A stretch of DNA of 10,499 nt. It comes from Elusimicrobiota bacterium. Lineage in GTDB: Bacteria; Elusimicrobiota; Elusimicrobia; Elusimicrobiales; UBA9959. The stretch spans positions 1-10,499 of the forward strand of contig DAOWCC010000076.1 of NCBI GenBank assembly GCA_030639665.1. Direction: 5' to 3'. Below are positions 1 to 6,384 of the stretch, one piece after another (the first letter of the stretch is position 1; each line of letters opens with the position of its first letter). The translations under genes were made by a program, and so were the position numbers. The notes beneath the pieces are model-generated. The model searched no databases, was not told where the DNA came from, and saw only the letters and a list, made by a program, of their open reading frames with translations.

Positions 1-333
1 AGAGGCAGATTTTTAAGGCTTGCGGGCAATAGAATTTTCAAGAATCCTGAAAATCTTGTAAATAGTTTAATTCAAAGGTTTGACGGTTTAAATGAGGATA
101 TGATTCGAGCGGTAGATTATAAAATTAAGGATGTTTCGGATAATCTAAAATTTAAAATCGGAAAGTTAAATGCTTTGAGTCCATTATTTCCTCTTAAAAA
201 AGGTTATTCAATGGTAACTTTTGAGAGCGGTAAAATAGTTAGAGATTCGGCCCAGCTTAGCGCGGGAGATTTGGTAAAAATAAAATTCGCGAAAGGCTCC
301 GCAAAAGCTAAAGTAAAAGAAACGGAGAAATAA
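1..333 (+). CDS. xseA: Exodeoxyribonuclease VII large subunit, C-terminal fragment (5' end outside window)
   Basis: The reading frame is open from the first base and ends at TAA 331-333, giving the last 110 residues of the protein. It holds the conserved XseA C-terminal stretch LNALSPL followed by LKKGYSMV (fragment residues about 56-71), then the short beta-rich tail with SAGDLVKIKFAKGSAKAKV. The preceding helical part fits the long coiled-coil region of this subunit. Exonuclease VII degrades single-stranded DNA in the cytoplasm, with several small XseB subunits bound along the XseA helices. The stop codon touches the xseB start codon, so the two genes are almost certainly translated together. 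The nuclease domain and the OB fold lie upstream of the window and cannot be judged. Confidence 0.93.
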   Translation, partial: RGRFLRLAGNRIFKNPENLVNSLIQRFDGLNEDMIRAVDYKIKDVSDNLKFKIGKLNALSPLFPLKKGYSMVTFESGKIVRDSAQLSAGDLVKIKFAKGSAKAKVKETEK

Positions 334-567
334 ATGGCAAAAAAAGAAAAGAATTTTGATTTTGAGAAAAATTTAACCAAACTTGAAAACATAGTCGAAA
401 AACTTGAATCGGAAGATACGCCGATAGAGAAATCTCTGGAGTTTTTTGAAGAAGGCGTTAAAATTTCAAAAGAGCTTTCGGGAAAACTTGATGAAGTTAA
501 AAGAAAGATTGAAGTTTTAAAAAAAGACGCTTCCGGTATTAAACTGGAAGAATATGAAGAAGAATAG
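334..567 (+). CDS. xseB: Exodeoxyribonuclease VII small subunit
   Basis: This 77-residue protein has the full XseB pattern: FEKNLTKLENIVEKLESEDTPIEKSLEFFEEGVKISKELSGKLDEVKRKIEVL, written here in order as FEKNLTKLENIVEKLE, then SLEFFEEGVK, then KLDEVKRKIEVL. These form the two-helix hairpin that packs against XseA. Its length is normal for the family. The ATG directly follows the xseA stop, with GGAG at 324-327 inside the end of xseA as ribosome binding site. The gene ends in a tandem in-frame stop (TAG TAA, 565-570). The start of a polar acidic tail (EEYEEE) closes the protein. It acts in the cytoplasm as the non-catalytic partner of XseA in single-strand DNA degradation. Confidence 0.95.
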   Translation: MAKKEKNFDFEKNLTKLENIVEKLESEDTPIEKSLEFFEEGVKISKELSGKLDEVKRKIEVLKKDASGIKLEEYEEE

Positions 568-596
568 TAAGAAATCGGAGAACAGCACATGTAGCG

Positions 597-614
597 GGCG
601 AATTACCATTCGCC
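597..614 (+). repeat. Perfect 7-bp hairpin in the xseB-tlyA gap
   Basis: GGCGAAT (597-603) and ATTCGCC (608-614) form a perfect stem around the tetraloop TACC. No T-run follows, so it is not a standard intrinsic terminator. It may act as an RNA stabilising or attenuating structure between xseB and tlyA, but no function can be read from the sequence. The rest of the 568-674 gap holds no credible gene. Confidence 0.55.
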
Positions 615-663
615 AAACAGGTAGGATTCTTCCGCATTGAGCAGTGAGTCACATCTCAAAGTT

Positions 664-670
664 GAGGGAG
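664..670 (+). promoter_or_regulatory. Ribosome binding site that supports the TTG start of tlyA
   Basis: The stretch GAGGGAG lies 4 bases before TTG 675 and is the only strong Shine-Dalgarno match near this gene. The alternative ATG at 693 has no purine-rich site at a suitable distance. The site overlaps a short self-complementary stretch, CTCA (655-658) with TGAG (663-666), which might partly mask it. Confidence 0.55.
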
Positions 671-674
671 TGGA

Positions 675-1424
675 TTGGTTGACAGAAAATTTATGAGAAC
701 TCGTTTAGATATAGCCTGCGTAGAAAGAAAGCTTTTTGAAAGCCGCAAGAAAGCTCAAGGTTCCATAATGGCCGGCCTCGTAAAGATAAACGGCACTGTA
801 GCCGATAAAGCCGGCAGGCCGGTTAAAGCCGATGATGTTATCGAAATAATAAAACCGGATTGTCCTTATGTCTCCCGAGGCGGATTAAAACTAAAGGGGG
901 CTTTGGACAAATTCAATATAGAAGTAAAAGATAAAATATGCGCTGATATTGGTGTTGCCACAGGGGGATTTTCAGATTGTTTTCTTCAAGAGGGAGCCAA
1001 TCTTGTTCATGGTGTGGATGTCGGAGAAGGCCAGATTCACGAAAAAATAAAAAATGACCCTAAATTTAATTTTATTCCTCAAACCAATGCCCGTTTTTTA
1101 ACGCCGGAACATTTTAATTCTTTGCCTGAAATTATTGCCATTGATGTTTCATTTATATCTCTAAAGCTTATTCTTGGTCCGGTTTTTGAATCGTCTGCCA
1201 AAAATAGTGAGATTATCGCTCTTATCAAACCGCAATTTGAACTTGAAAAGAGGGATTTAAAACGCGGTATAGTTAAATCCGATGAAATCCGATTAAAAGC
1301 GGTAGATTTATTGAGGGAATTTCTAAAAGAAAACTATCCCGCGGTAAAAGAAATGGGGCTTATTGATTCTCCAATCAAAGGAGCTAAAGGCAATCTCGAA
1401 TTTCTCTGGCATTTAAAAAAATAA
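675..1424 (+). CDS. tlyA: TlyA family rRNA 2'-O-methyltransferase (S4 domain plus FtsJ-like domain)
   Basis: The 249-residue protein has an N-terminal S4 RNA-binding domain (about 7-65; RLDIACVERKLFESRKKA, AGLVKINGTVADKAGRPV) and a FtsJ/RrmJ-like Rossmann methyltransferase domain (about 66-248). The SAM-binding motif reads DIGVATGGFSD (91-101), where the usual family form has Ser instead of Ala. Other family blocks are SRGGLKL (68-74), VDVGEGQ (114-120), IDVSFISL (156-163), LIKPQFE (183-189) and GNLEFLW (239-245). The probable K-D-K-E catalytic set is K72, D157, K185 and E242. Characterised TlyA proteins 2'-O-methylate cytidines in 16S and/or 23S rRNA; the old name is hemolysin A. The TTG start is chosen from GAGGGAG at 664-670. 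ATG 693 is the alternative and would begin exactly at the S4 domain. In many bacteria ispA and dxs sit between xseB and tlyA, but here they are absent. Confidence 0.9.
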   Translation: MVDRKFMRTRLDIACVERKLFESRKKAQGSIMAGLVKINGTVADKAGRPVKADDVIEIIKPDCPYVSRGGLKLKGALDKFNIEVKDKICADIGVATGGFSDCFLQEGANLVHGVDVGEGQIHEKIKNDPKFNFIPQTNARFLTPEHFNSLPEIIAIDVSFISLKLILGPVFESSAKNSEIIALIKPQFELEKRDLKRGIVKSDEIRLKAVDLLREFLKENYPAVKEMGLIDSPIKGAKGNLEFLWHLKK

Positions 1425-1425
1425 T

Positions 1426-2613
1426 ATGACTAAAAACTCTAACCCCGAACCCCGAATCCCGAATCCCTATGTTTTAGAATGCGCGGTTTGGGAATTTACT
1501 CTTAAATGTAATTTAAATTGTCTTCATTGCGGTTCAACAGCCGGAGGCGCGCGCGGCGATGAATTAAATACAGAGGAAGCTCTTTCTCTGTGCGAAGACC
1601 TTAAAAAAACGGGTTGTTTGGGCGTGGCGCTTATGGGCGGAGAGCCCTTGCTTAGAAAAGATTTTTTTTTAGTGGCTGAAAAAATAAAAGCTCTCGGCAT
1701 GGATTTATCCATTATCACAAACGGCACTATTTTCTCCGATGAAATATTTGAAAAACTGAAAAAATTAAAACCGAGGGCCTTAGCGGTAAGTTTAGACGCT
1801 TCAACTGCTGAAATTCACGACCGCATAAGAGGGCAAAAAGGCGCGTTTGAAAAAACATGGAAATTTGTTGAAAGGGGTTTAAAAGAAAAACTTCCCATAA
1901 GCGTTATTACCACCGTTCATAAAATGAATTTAAAAGAATTGCCCGCTATGCGGGAACGGATTAAGGGCAAAGGCATAGCCTGGCAAATTCAAACGGCCGG
2001 GGCTGAGGGCGCCAGATTTCCAAAAGAGATGCTTTTAGACGCGGATGAGTTTTATTCGGTGGGTATTTTTATTGAATCTTCCCGGCGTAATTATCCGGCT
2101 AAAGAATTGCCCGTTATAGGCGCGCATGATATGGGTTTTAATTCAATGCTTATGAAAAATATCACGCTTCAGGATAAATGGCGGGGCTGTGAGGCTGGCA
2201 TAAGTGTTTTGGGCATTAGAAGCAATGGCGATATTTTAGGTTGTTTGGCTATAAATGAAGATGAATTTATAGAAGGCAATATCAGAGAATCCTCAATGGG
2301 CGATATATGGAATAATCCTCAAGGTTTTTCCTATACCAGGAATTTTAAATTAAAAGACGCGGGAGAATTTTGCCAAGGCTGTAAGTTTTTAGCTGATTGC
2401 AAAGGCGGTTGTAATGAAATGTCTTTGATGAAGACCGGTAAAGTTCATAATGATTCTTATTGTTTCTACAAAATAGAGCAAAGATTATTTAAAGAAGAGC
2501 TCAAAAACCCCATTAAAAGATTTATGCTGAAATTATCGGGCTTAAAAAGTTCTTTATCAGCGGATAGAAAAATCAAAAAACTCAGCAAAATATTCCTGGG
2601 CGACAGAGTTTAA
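1426..2613 (+). CDS. Radical SAM/SPASM peptide-maturase-like enzyme
   Basis: The 395-residue enzyme has the radical SAM cluster motif CNLNCLHC (C28, C32, C35), the SAM-binding MGGEP (70-74), ITNGT (97-101) and SLDAS (122-126). The C-terminal SPASM domain is complete: C255-X12-G268-X4-C273, then C316-X2-C319-X5-C325-X3-C329, then C346. It should therefore bind two auxiliary 4Fe-4S clusters besides the radical cluster. Enzymes of this architecture (PqqE, AlbA, anSME, MftC and others) mostly act on peptides or proteins in the cytoplasm. No N-terminal RRE or PqqD-like domain is present, since the catalytic domain starts about 20 residues in. A basic helical tail (350-395) follows the SPASM domain. 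The ATG lies 1 base after the tlyA stop and has no clear Shine-Dalgarno, so translational coupling is likely. The methyltransferase and the small Cys-tailed protein downstream make a RiPP-type role the best guess, but the exact subfamily is not recognised. Confidence 0.88.
   Translation: MTKNSNPEPRIPNPYVLECAVWEFTLKCNLNCLHCGSTAGGARGDELNTEEALSLCEDLKKTGCLGVALMGGEPLLRKDFFLVAEKIKALGMDLSIITNGTIFSDEIFEKLKKLKPRALAVSLDASTAEIHDRIRGQKGAFEKTWKFVERGLKEKLPISVITTVHKMNLKELPAMRERIKGKGIAWQIQTAGAEGARFPKEMLLDADEFYSVGIFIESSRRNYPAKELPVIGAHDMGFNSMLMKNITLQDKWRGCEAGISVLGIRSNGDILGCLAINEDEFIEGNIRESSMGDIWNNPQGFSYTRNFKLKDAGEFCQGCKFLADCKGGCNEMSLMKTGKVHNDSYCFYKIEQRLFKEELKNPIKRFMLKLSGLKSSLSADRKIKKLSKIFLGDRV
1442..1467 (+). 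repeat. CCCGAAT tandem repeat inside the start of the radical SAM gene
   Basis: Roughly three degenerate copies of a 7-8 base unit, (C)CCCGAA(T), occur between 1442 and 1467 and are followed by a partial CCC. They encode residues 6-14 (NPEPRIPNP) just ahead of the catalytic domain. The unit is not a multiple of three, so a change in copy number would shift the frame. The composition is unlike the AT-rich surrounding gene. Confidence 0.6.
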
Positions 2614-2636
2614 TTATTTATGGAAGATATTTTATT

Positions 2637-3404
2637 ATGAAATTAAATATTGGTTGTGGGCGGAATTATCTAAAGTGTTATATAAACATTGATTCAAGCG
2701 GGGAATCTCTGGCGGATAAAATAATGCAGGCGCATTGCCTTGATATAAAGTCGGAGGCGGCGGATGAAGTGAAGGCTTTGCATTTGATTGAACATCTTGG
2801 TTTTTTTAAATCCAAGTATTTTTTGTCAGAGGTTTATAGAGTATTAAAGCCGAACGGCGTTTTTATAATGGAAACGCCGTATATCGAAAAATCATTTGAA
2901 AATTTTTTGAAGGGGAACAGAAGCGAAAGGGAAAGCGTTTTGGGCTGGATTTATGGCAGTGAAACGGAAGGCATGCGCCATGTATATTGCTTTCCTATAG
3001 AGCTGATTAAAGAAATAACGGCGGAAGCTGGTTTTGAAATAATTAAGACGGAAGAATTCAATTATCATCCAAACCGGCCGGCTTTAAGATTTACAATGAA
3101 GCGCGTCTCAGGTTTGGATTCTAAAAATTTTATGGCGGAATTTAGGCGAGAGCTTATAAAAAAGAACATTATTGTTTTCAAAGATGAATATGTAATGAGT
3201 GAGAATGAAAATATTCTTAAAGTGATTGAAAAGTATATTGGAAACAGCGACTATGATATGATTTTAAAGCTTTCAATTAATAATCCGGTTCTTATAAATG
3301 AATTTTTTAAATTCGCGGTTAAGGGAAACAAGAATTTAAAGCGCTTTAATGAAGATAATTTTGAAAAAGCTTTGCTTAAGCTTAAAAAACAGGAAACTGT
3401 TTAA
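2637..3404 (+). CDS. Class I SAM-dependent methyltransferase with a C-terminal helical extension
   Basis: The N-terminal part (about 1-155) is a compact class I methyltransferase. Motif I is LNIGCGRNY (3-11), the acidic residue of motif II is probably D19 in INIDSS, the post-II region has LHLIEHL (48-54), and EVYRVLKPNGVFIMETP (65-81) is the usual strand 4/5 region. WIYGSETEGMRHVYCFP (104-120) resembles the substrate-lid region of methyltransferase family 11/12-type proteins. Residues about 156-255 form a separate, mostly helical, charged extension that I do not recognise. It could be a substrate-binding domain. The gene starts 23 bases after the radical SAM gene, with GGAAG at 2622-2626 as a moderate ribosome binding site. 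It is followed closely by the small Cys-tailed protein, so peptide or protein methylation is a reasonable inference. A role on a small-molecule or glycan substrate is not excluded. Confidence 0.82.
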   Translation: MKLNIGCGRNYLKCYINIDSSGESLADKIMQAHCLDIKSEAADEVKALHLIEHLGFFKSKYFLSEVYRVLKPNGVFIMETPYIEKSFENFLKGNRSERESVLGWIYGSETEGMRHVYCFPIELIKEITAEAGFEIIKTEEFNYHPNRPALRFTMKRVSGLDSKNFMAEFRRELIKKNIIVFKDEYVMSENENILKVIEKYIGNSDYDMILKLSINNPVLINEFFKFAVKGNKNLKRFNEDNFEKALLKLKKQETV

Positions 3405-3432
3405 ATTATGTAAAATAAAAGCACTTGATAAA

Positions 3433-3437
3433 AGGGG
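3433..3437 (+). promoter_or_regulatory. Ribosome binding site that sets the start of the small Cys-tailed protein
   Basis: AGGGG lies 8 bases before ATG 3446, which is good Shine-Dalgarno spacing. An in-frame TTG at 3425 lies upstream of this site and would add seven residues, but it has no site of its own. ATG 3446 is therefore preferred. Confidence 0.65.
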
Positions 3438-3445
3438 ATATTGGA

Positions 3446-3781
3446 ATGAAAAAACTTGAATTCATAGCAAAAAAAACGGGGTTAAATTCAAATGAAATAA
3501 ATAAGTTTTCAAAATTTAGTGTTTTAGGCATTATTGCCATTCTCATAACCACTGTTATGGGATGCGTGAAAAACAATAATCAAGTTAAAAAGCCCGCGGC
3601 GGAGAATATGACTTTGGAAGAGATAAAAAATCTTGTTAAGGAAGTGGAAGCTGAAAAAAAACCGACAGGAAAAAAGGTGAAGCCTGATATATCCGATAAT
3701 TGCGGACCTTATCCCGGTTATCCCTGCGGAACCAAATATTTCACCGTGGCGGTTAAAGATTTTAGCGGTTTCTGTTTATAA
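3446..3781 (+). CDS. Small membrane-anchored protein with a Cys/Gly/Pro/aromatic tail; candidate RiPP precursor
   Basis: I do not recognise this 111-residue protein. Residues 1-24 are polar and basic, and 25-39 (FSVLGIIAILITTVMG, from F24) are hydrophobic. They end in a lipobox-like VMGC, so C40 could be lipidated. A hydrophilic Lys/Glu-rich linker follows (41-81, including MTLEEIKNLVKEVEAEKK). The last 26 residues change character sharply: C86 begins CGPYPGYPCG (86-95), then TKYFTVAVKDF and the end SGFCL. The tail holds C86, C94 and C110 plus Y89, Y92, Y98, F99, F106 and F109. A conserved-looking short tail behind a leader, directly downstream of a SPASM enzyme and a methyltransferase, is the pattern of a ribosomally made, modified peptide. 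SPASM enzymes are known to form thioethers or aromatic crosslinks on such residues. That this tail is the substrate is inference. A plain small lipoprotein with a disulfide-bonded tail is the main alternative. Confidence 0.72.
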   Translation: MKKLEFIAKKTGLNSNEINKFSKFSVLGIIAILITTVMGCVKNNNQVKKPAAENMTLEEIKNLVKEVEAEKKPTGKKVKPDISDNCGPYPGYPCGTKYFTVAVKDFSGFCL

Positions 3782-3822
3782 TTTTGATAGCCGATTCAAA
3801 TTAATATTTTGAGGATATAATT

Positions 3823-4800
3823 ATGACTGGAAAATTTGTGAAAATAAGAACGGCTTTATTCGTTTTGGCCTTATTTTGCCAAACGGGGCTTTTTGCTTTT
3901 GAATGTCCTAAAAAACCTGAGGCGGGAGCTATAGCCGTTGAAACGAATCTGGATTGTCCTTGGGCCGGAGCGGGGAGATTGCTTATTAAAAAGGCTGAAA
4001 ACAATGAACCTTTAGATTCTGTGTTTTTAAATTATACTCCCGGTATATTAGATCAGCTTAATACAGATAAATCCAATTCCGCGGCTTTTAAACTTTGGGG
4101 TGAAAGTATTAATTTTGACGCGATGATGCGCGCCACCATAGTTCATCCCGATATTCTTTCATATTTGGCATTAAAATTAGGCATTCCCGGTTCTGATGGC
4201 AAAATTATTCACGCGGGTATGGAGCATACCTATGGCTATCTTTTCAGCGTGATTGAAACAAAGTTCGGCTTTAAGAGGGACAGATGGGTTAAGGATGATA
4301 TAGAAATGGGATTGGGGCTTGAAAAAGGAATTTTAGGGCCCAAGCCAAGTAAAGGCGCCTTATTTTCAAATATTACATGTTTTGCCGGGAATATTTCCTT
4401 AAGAAATGATTTATCCGCTCAACATTTATTGCAATCTATTGCTTGTCCCGCTTCTTTAAAAAATTATGCCGCCGGAAAAGTTAAAAGACTTAGACTGGTT
4501 GAAACCGTCATTTTGCCCGGCCACAGAAATATTGTGTTAAGAACGGACTTTATTCCGTTTGATAAGGTTTCCGCCGGGGGTAACGCTTATTTGCTTATAT
4601 ATTCGATTTATGATTCCAAGAATGATGAAGCGACTTTGATAACGCTTTTTCCCGTAGGAGCGTCATTTGTCGAAAGAACAACCGATATTAAAACTCTCGG
4701 CGCGGATAAAATTATAAAAACCCGTTATAATGCGTGGGTGGAAGGTTTTAGCGGTAAAAAAATTAATGGCGTTCGTGAAGTTTTTTGGCTGGATGACTAA
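3823..4800 (+). CDS. Exported protein of unknown function
   Basis: This 325-residue protein begins with a Sec-type signal peptide: basic MTGKFVKIR, a hydrophobic core ALFVLALFCQTGLFA, and a likely cleavage after A25. No lipobox is present, so it is probably periplasmic or secreted. The mature protein has four cysteines: C28 and C45 near the N-terminus, and two in the middle (NITCFAG and SIACPAS). They could form two disulfides. The second half is beta-rich, for example RLRLVETVILPGHRNIVLRTDFIPF and NAYLLIYSIYDS. I recognise no catalytic motif. The start is well supported by GAGGA at 3811-3815, 7 bases upstream of the ATG. It follows the small Cys-tailed protein by 41 bases and precedes the lipoprotein gene by 2 bases. 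It is therefore likely co-transcribed and may act with them at the envelope. Confidence 0.75.
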   Translation: MTGKFVKIRTALFVLALFCQTGLFAFECPKKPEAGAIAVETNLDCPWAGAGRLLIKKAENNEPLDSVFLNYTPGILDQLNTDKSNSAAFKLWGESINFDAMMRATIVHPDILSYLALKLGIPGSDGKIIHAGMEHTYGYLFSVIETKFGFKRDRWVKDDIEMGLGLEKGILGPKPSKGALFSNITCFAGNISLRNDLSAQHLLQSIACPASLKNYAAGKVKRLRLVETVILPGHRNIVLRTDFIPFDKVSAGGNAYLLIYSIYDSKNDEATLITLFPVGASFVERTTDIKTLGADKIIKTRYNAWVEGFSGKKINGVREVFWLDD

Positions 4801-4802
4801 AA

Positions 4803-6305
4803 TTGAAAAAAAATATTTTCCTTTTATTATTTATTTTTATCGCCGGTTGCGGTAATTATCGCTATGCGCGTATTTCCTATCCCAGCGCCCAGCCCAATCA
4901 AGATATGCGAGACGCTTTAGCCTCTCTTTATGTGGTTGTTAAAACCAAGCCAAACCAAAAAACCAAAATTACAAATAATCTTTTAAAATCTTTAATCGGC
5001 GGTTCTCACGCGGACATAAACGGCCTTTTATTGGCTAAGGGCGTTGCCAAAGATTTTAATGATAAAGGGGCAAGGGTAGCGGCTTTTCGTTTTCTTGACG
5101 CCAAGAGCATGGAATTTGATTTAGTGGGGAAAATAAAACCGCAAGGGATACTTGAAATAAATTTATCAGAGCCGGCACTCTCAATAAGCGAGATTGAAAG
5201 GGAAGTTGAGTATTATGATAGAAAAACCAAGGAAAAGAAAAAAGGAAAGACGAGGGTTTGGATATATGAAGTGACTTTAAATGCCAATTTGAAACTTATA
5301 GCATTTCCCGGTCTTATGCTTCTTGATAAATGGACGGCGCCGATAGAATATAAAGAAGAGCATAATTCAAAAGATATGAATAAAGAAGTTTGGTTTGAAA
5401 GAATTCAGGAGAAGATGTTTAAAAAAGTTCAAAATAAATTTTCTTCAAGATATTTTGGAGTTCCCGTTCTTAAAAACAGGCGGGTGTTTTTTAAGAAAAA
5501 AGATAAAGAATCTGAAAAAGCTTATAAATTTTCACAAAAGAAAAAGTGGAATAAAGCTGAAGCTATTTGGCTTAAAAGAATAAAAGAGAAATCCGATTGG
5601 CGGGATATTAACAATATGGGAGTTTCAAAAGAACTTAAAAAAGAATATTCCGCGGCTCTTAAATATTATAGACTGGCGCGGGAAAAATCAGTCGATGATA
5701 AGGAAGCGAAAGGCATAAGATGGAAAGGGATATTTAAAGATATTGATTTTGCCGTATCGGGAAAAATAAAACCTGTGAAAAATTCTTTCAAATGGTTTGA
5801 TTATAAGGTGGCGGTTCTGCCTTTTTCAAGCGAAGTTGTAAGCATGGACGGCCCGGTTATGCTTAGGAAGATGATTTTTGAAGGCCTAAAGGAATCGGGT
5901 TATGATATTTTAACCATTGAAAAAACCGACGCGCTTTTGCGTGAAAAAGGTTTTAGCGACGGAGGGCAATTAACAAGAGTGGATAAGAAAAAGATATGCC
6001 AATGGCTTAATGTGGACGCTCTTGTCAGCGCGAATGTCACGGATTTCAATGATGTTATGGCCGGTATTTATAATAAAAGGATAGTGTCGGGAAAAGTGTC
6101 TTTTTGGTCATTGACCGATAAAAGAAATATTTTGGATTTATCTGAAGAAGTCTTGAAAATCAAGATGCCCAAAAGTTTCGTAAAAGGATTTTTGGGGCAG
6201 GTCGCGAAAAATTGGGCGGAGAAACTTAAAAACAATCCTTTGGTTTATGAATCTTTAATCTTTTCCAGAGAAGTTGTCGGTCGGTTTCCTGGCTTACCCC
6301 GTTAG
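4803..6305 (+). CDS. Lipoprotein with TPR-like region and GNA1162-like C-terminal domain
   Basis: The 500-residue protein starts at TTG 4803, two bases after the previous stop, so translational coupling is likely. MKKNIFLLLFIFIAGC is a clear lipoprotein signal peptide with lipobox IAGC and lipidated C16. An N-terminal domain (about 20-225) is followed by a TPR-like helical region (about 235-305: AYKFSQKKKWNKAEAIWLKRI, then EYSAALKYYRLAREKS). Residues about 334-480 resemble the GNA1162/DUF799 lipoprotein family: KVAVLPFSSEV, a GP..LRKMIFEGLKESGYDIL block, a TDALLREKGFSDGGQL block, and WLNVDALVSANVTDF. That family is found with CsgG-like lipoproteins in envelope clusters, and its precise role is unclear. 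The last ten residues (VVGRFPGLPR) look like read-through into intergenic sequence. The gene ends the run and converges with the - strand gene 80 bases away. The domain assignment rests on motif memory, not on a search. Confidence 0.78.
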   Translation: MKKNIFLLLFIFIAGCGNYRYARISYPSAQPNQDMRDALASLYVVVKTKPNQKTKITNNLLKSLIGGSHADINGLLLAKGVAKDFNDKGARVAAFRFLDAKSMEFDLVGKIKPQGILEINLSEPALSISEIEREVEYYDRKTKEKKKGKTRVWIYEVTLNANLKLIAFPGLMLLDKWTAPIEYKEEHNSKDMNKEVWFERIQEKMFKKVQNKFSSRYFGVPVLKNRRVFFKKKDKESEKAYKFSQKKKWNKAEAIWLKRIKEKSDWRDINNMGVSKELKKEYSAALKYYRLAREKSVDDKEAKGIRWKGIFKDIDFAVSGKIKPVKNSFKWFDYKVAVLPFSSEVVSMDGPVMLRKMIFEGLKESGYDILTIEKTDALLREKGFSDGGQLTRVDKKKICQWLNVDALVSANVTDFNDVMAGIYNKRIVSGKVSFWSLTDKRNILDLSEEVLKIKMPKSFVKGFLGQVAKNWAEKLKNNPLVYESLIFSREVVGRFPGLPR

Positions 6306-6384
6306 AAGGGATTTATCTGTCTCACTGTCGTTCTGCCGAGCTGCTTGCCCTTACGGAGTCTTGATGAAGGAGGGTCGCGCTACT

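Noticed and set aside
204..590. Open frame on the - strand across xseA/xseB
   Set aside because: It is antisense to two well-supported genes, very Ser/Phe-rich and has no family pattern, as expected for a shadow frame.
636..645. ATTGAGCAGT shared with the complement of 10452-10461
   Set aside because: Ten-base matches are expected many times by chance in a window of this size, and the flanks do not extend the match convincingly.
2620..2640. Six-codon frame (MEDILL) whose stop overlaps the methyltransferase ATG
   Set aside because: It overlaps as ATGA and could be a coupling leader, but a frame this short is expected by chance and has no ribosome binding site.
6306..6384. Possible terminator between the two convergent genes
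   Set aside because: No hairpin followed by a T-run was found on either strand. The sequence is more GC-rich than its flanks but holds nothing I can name.
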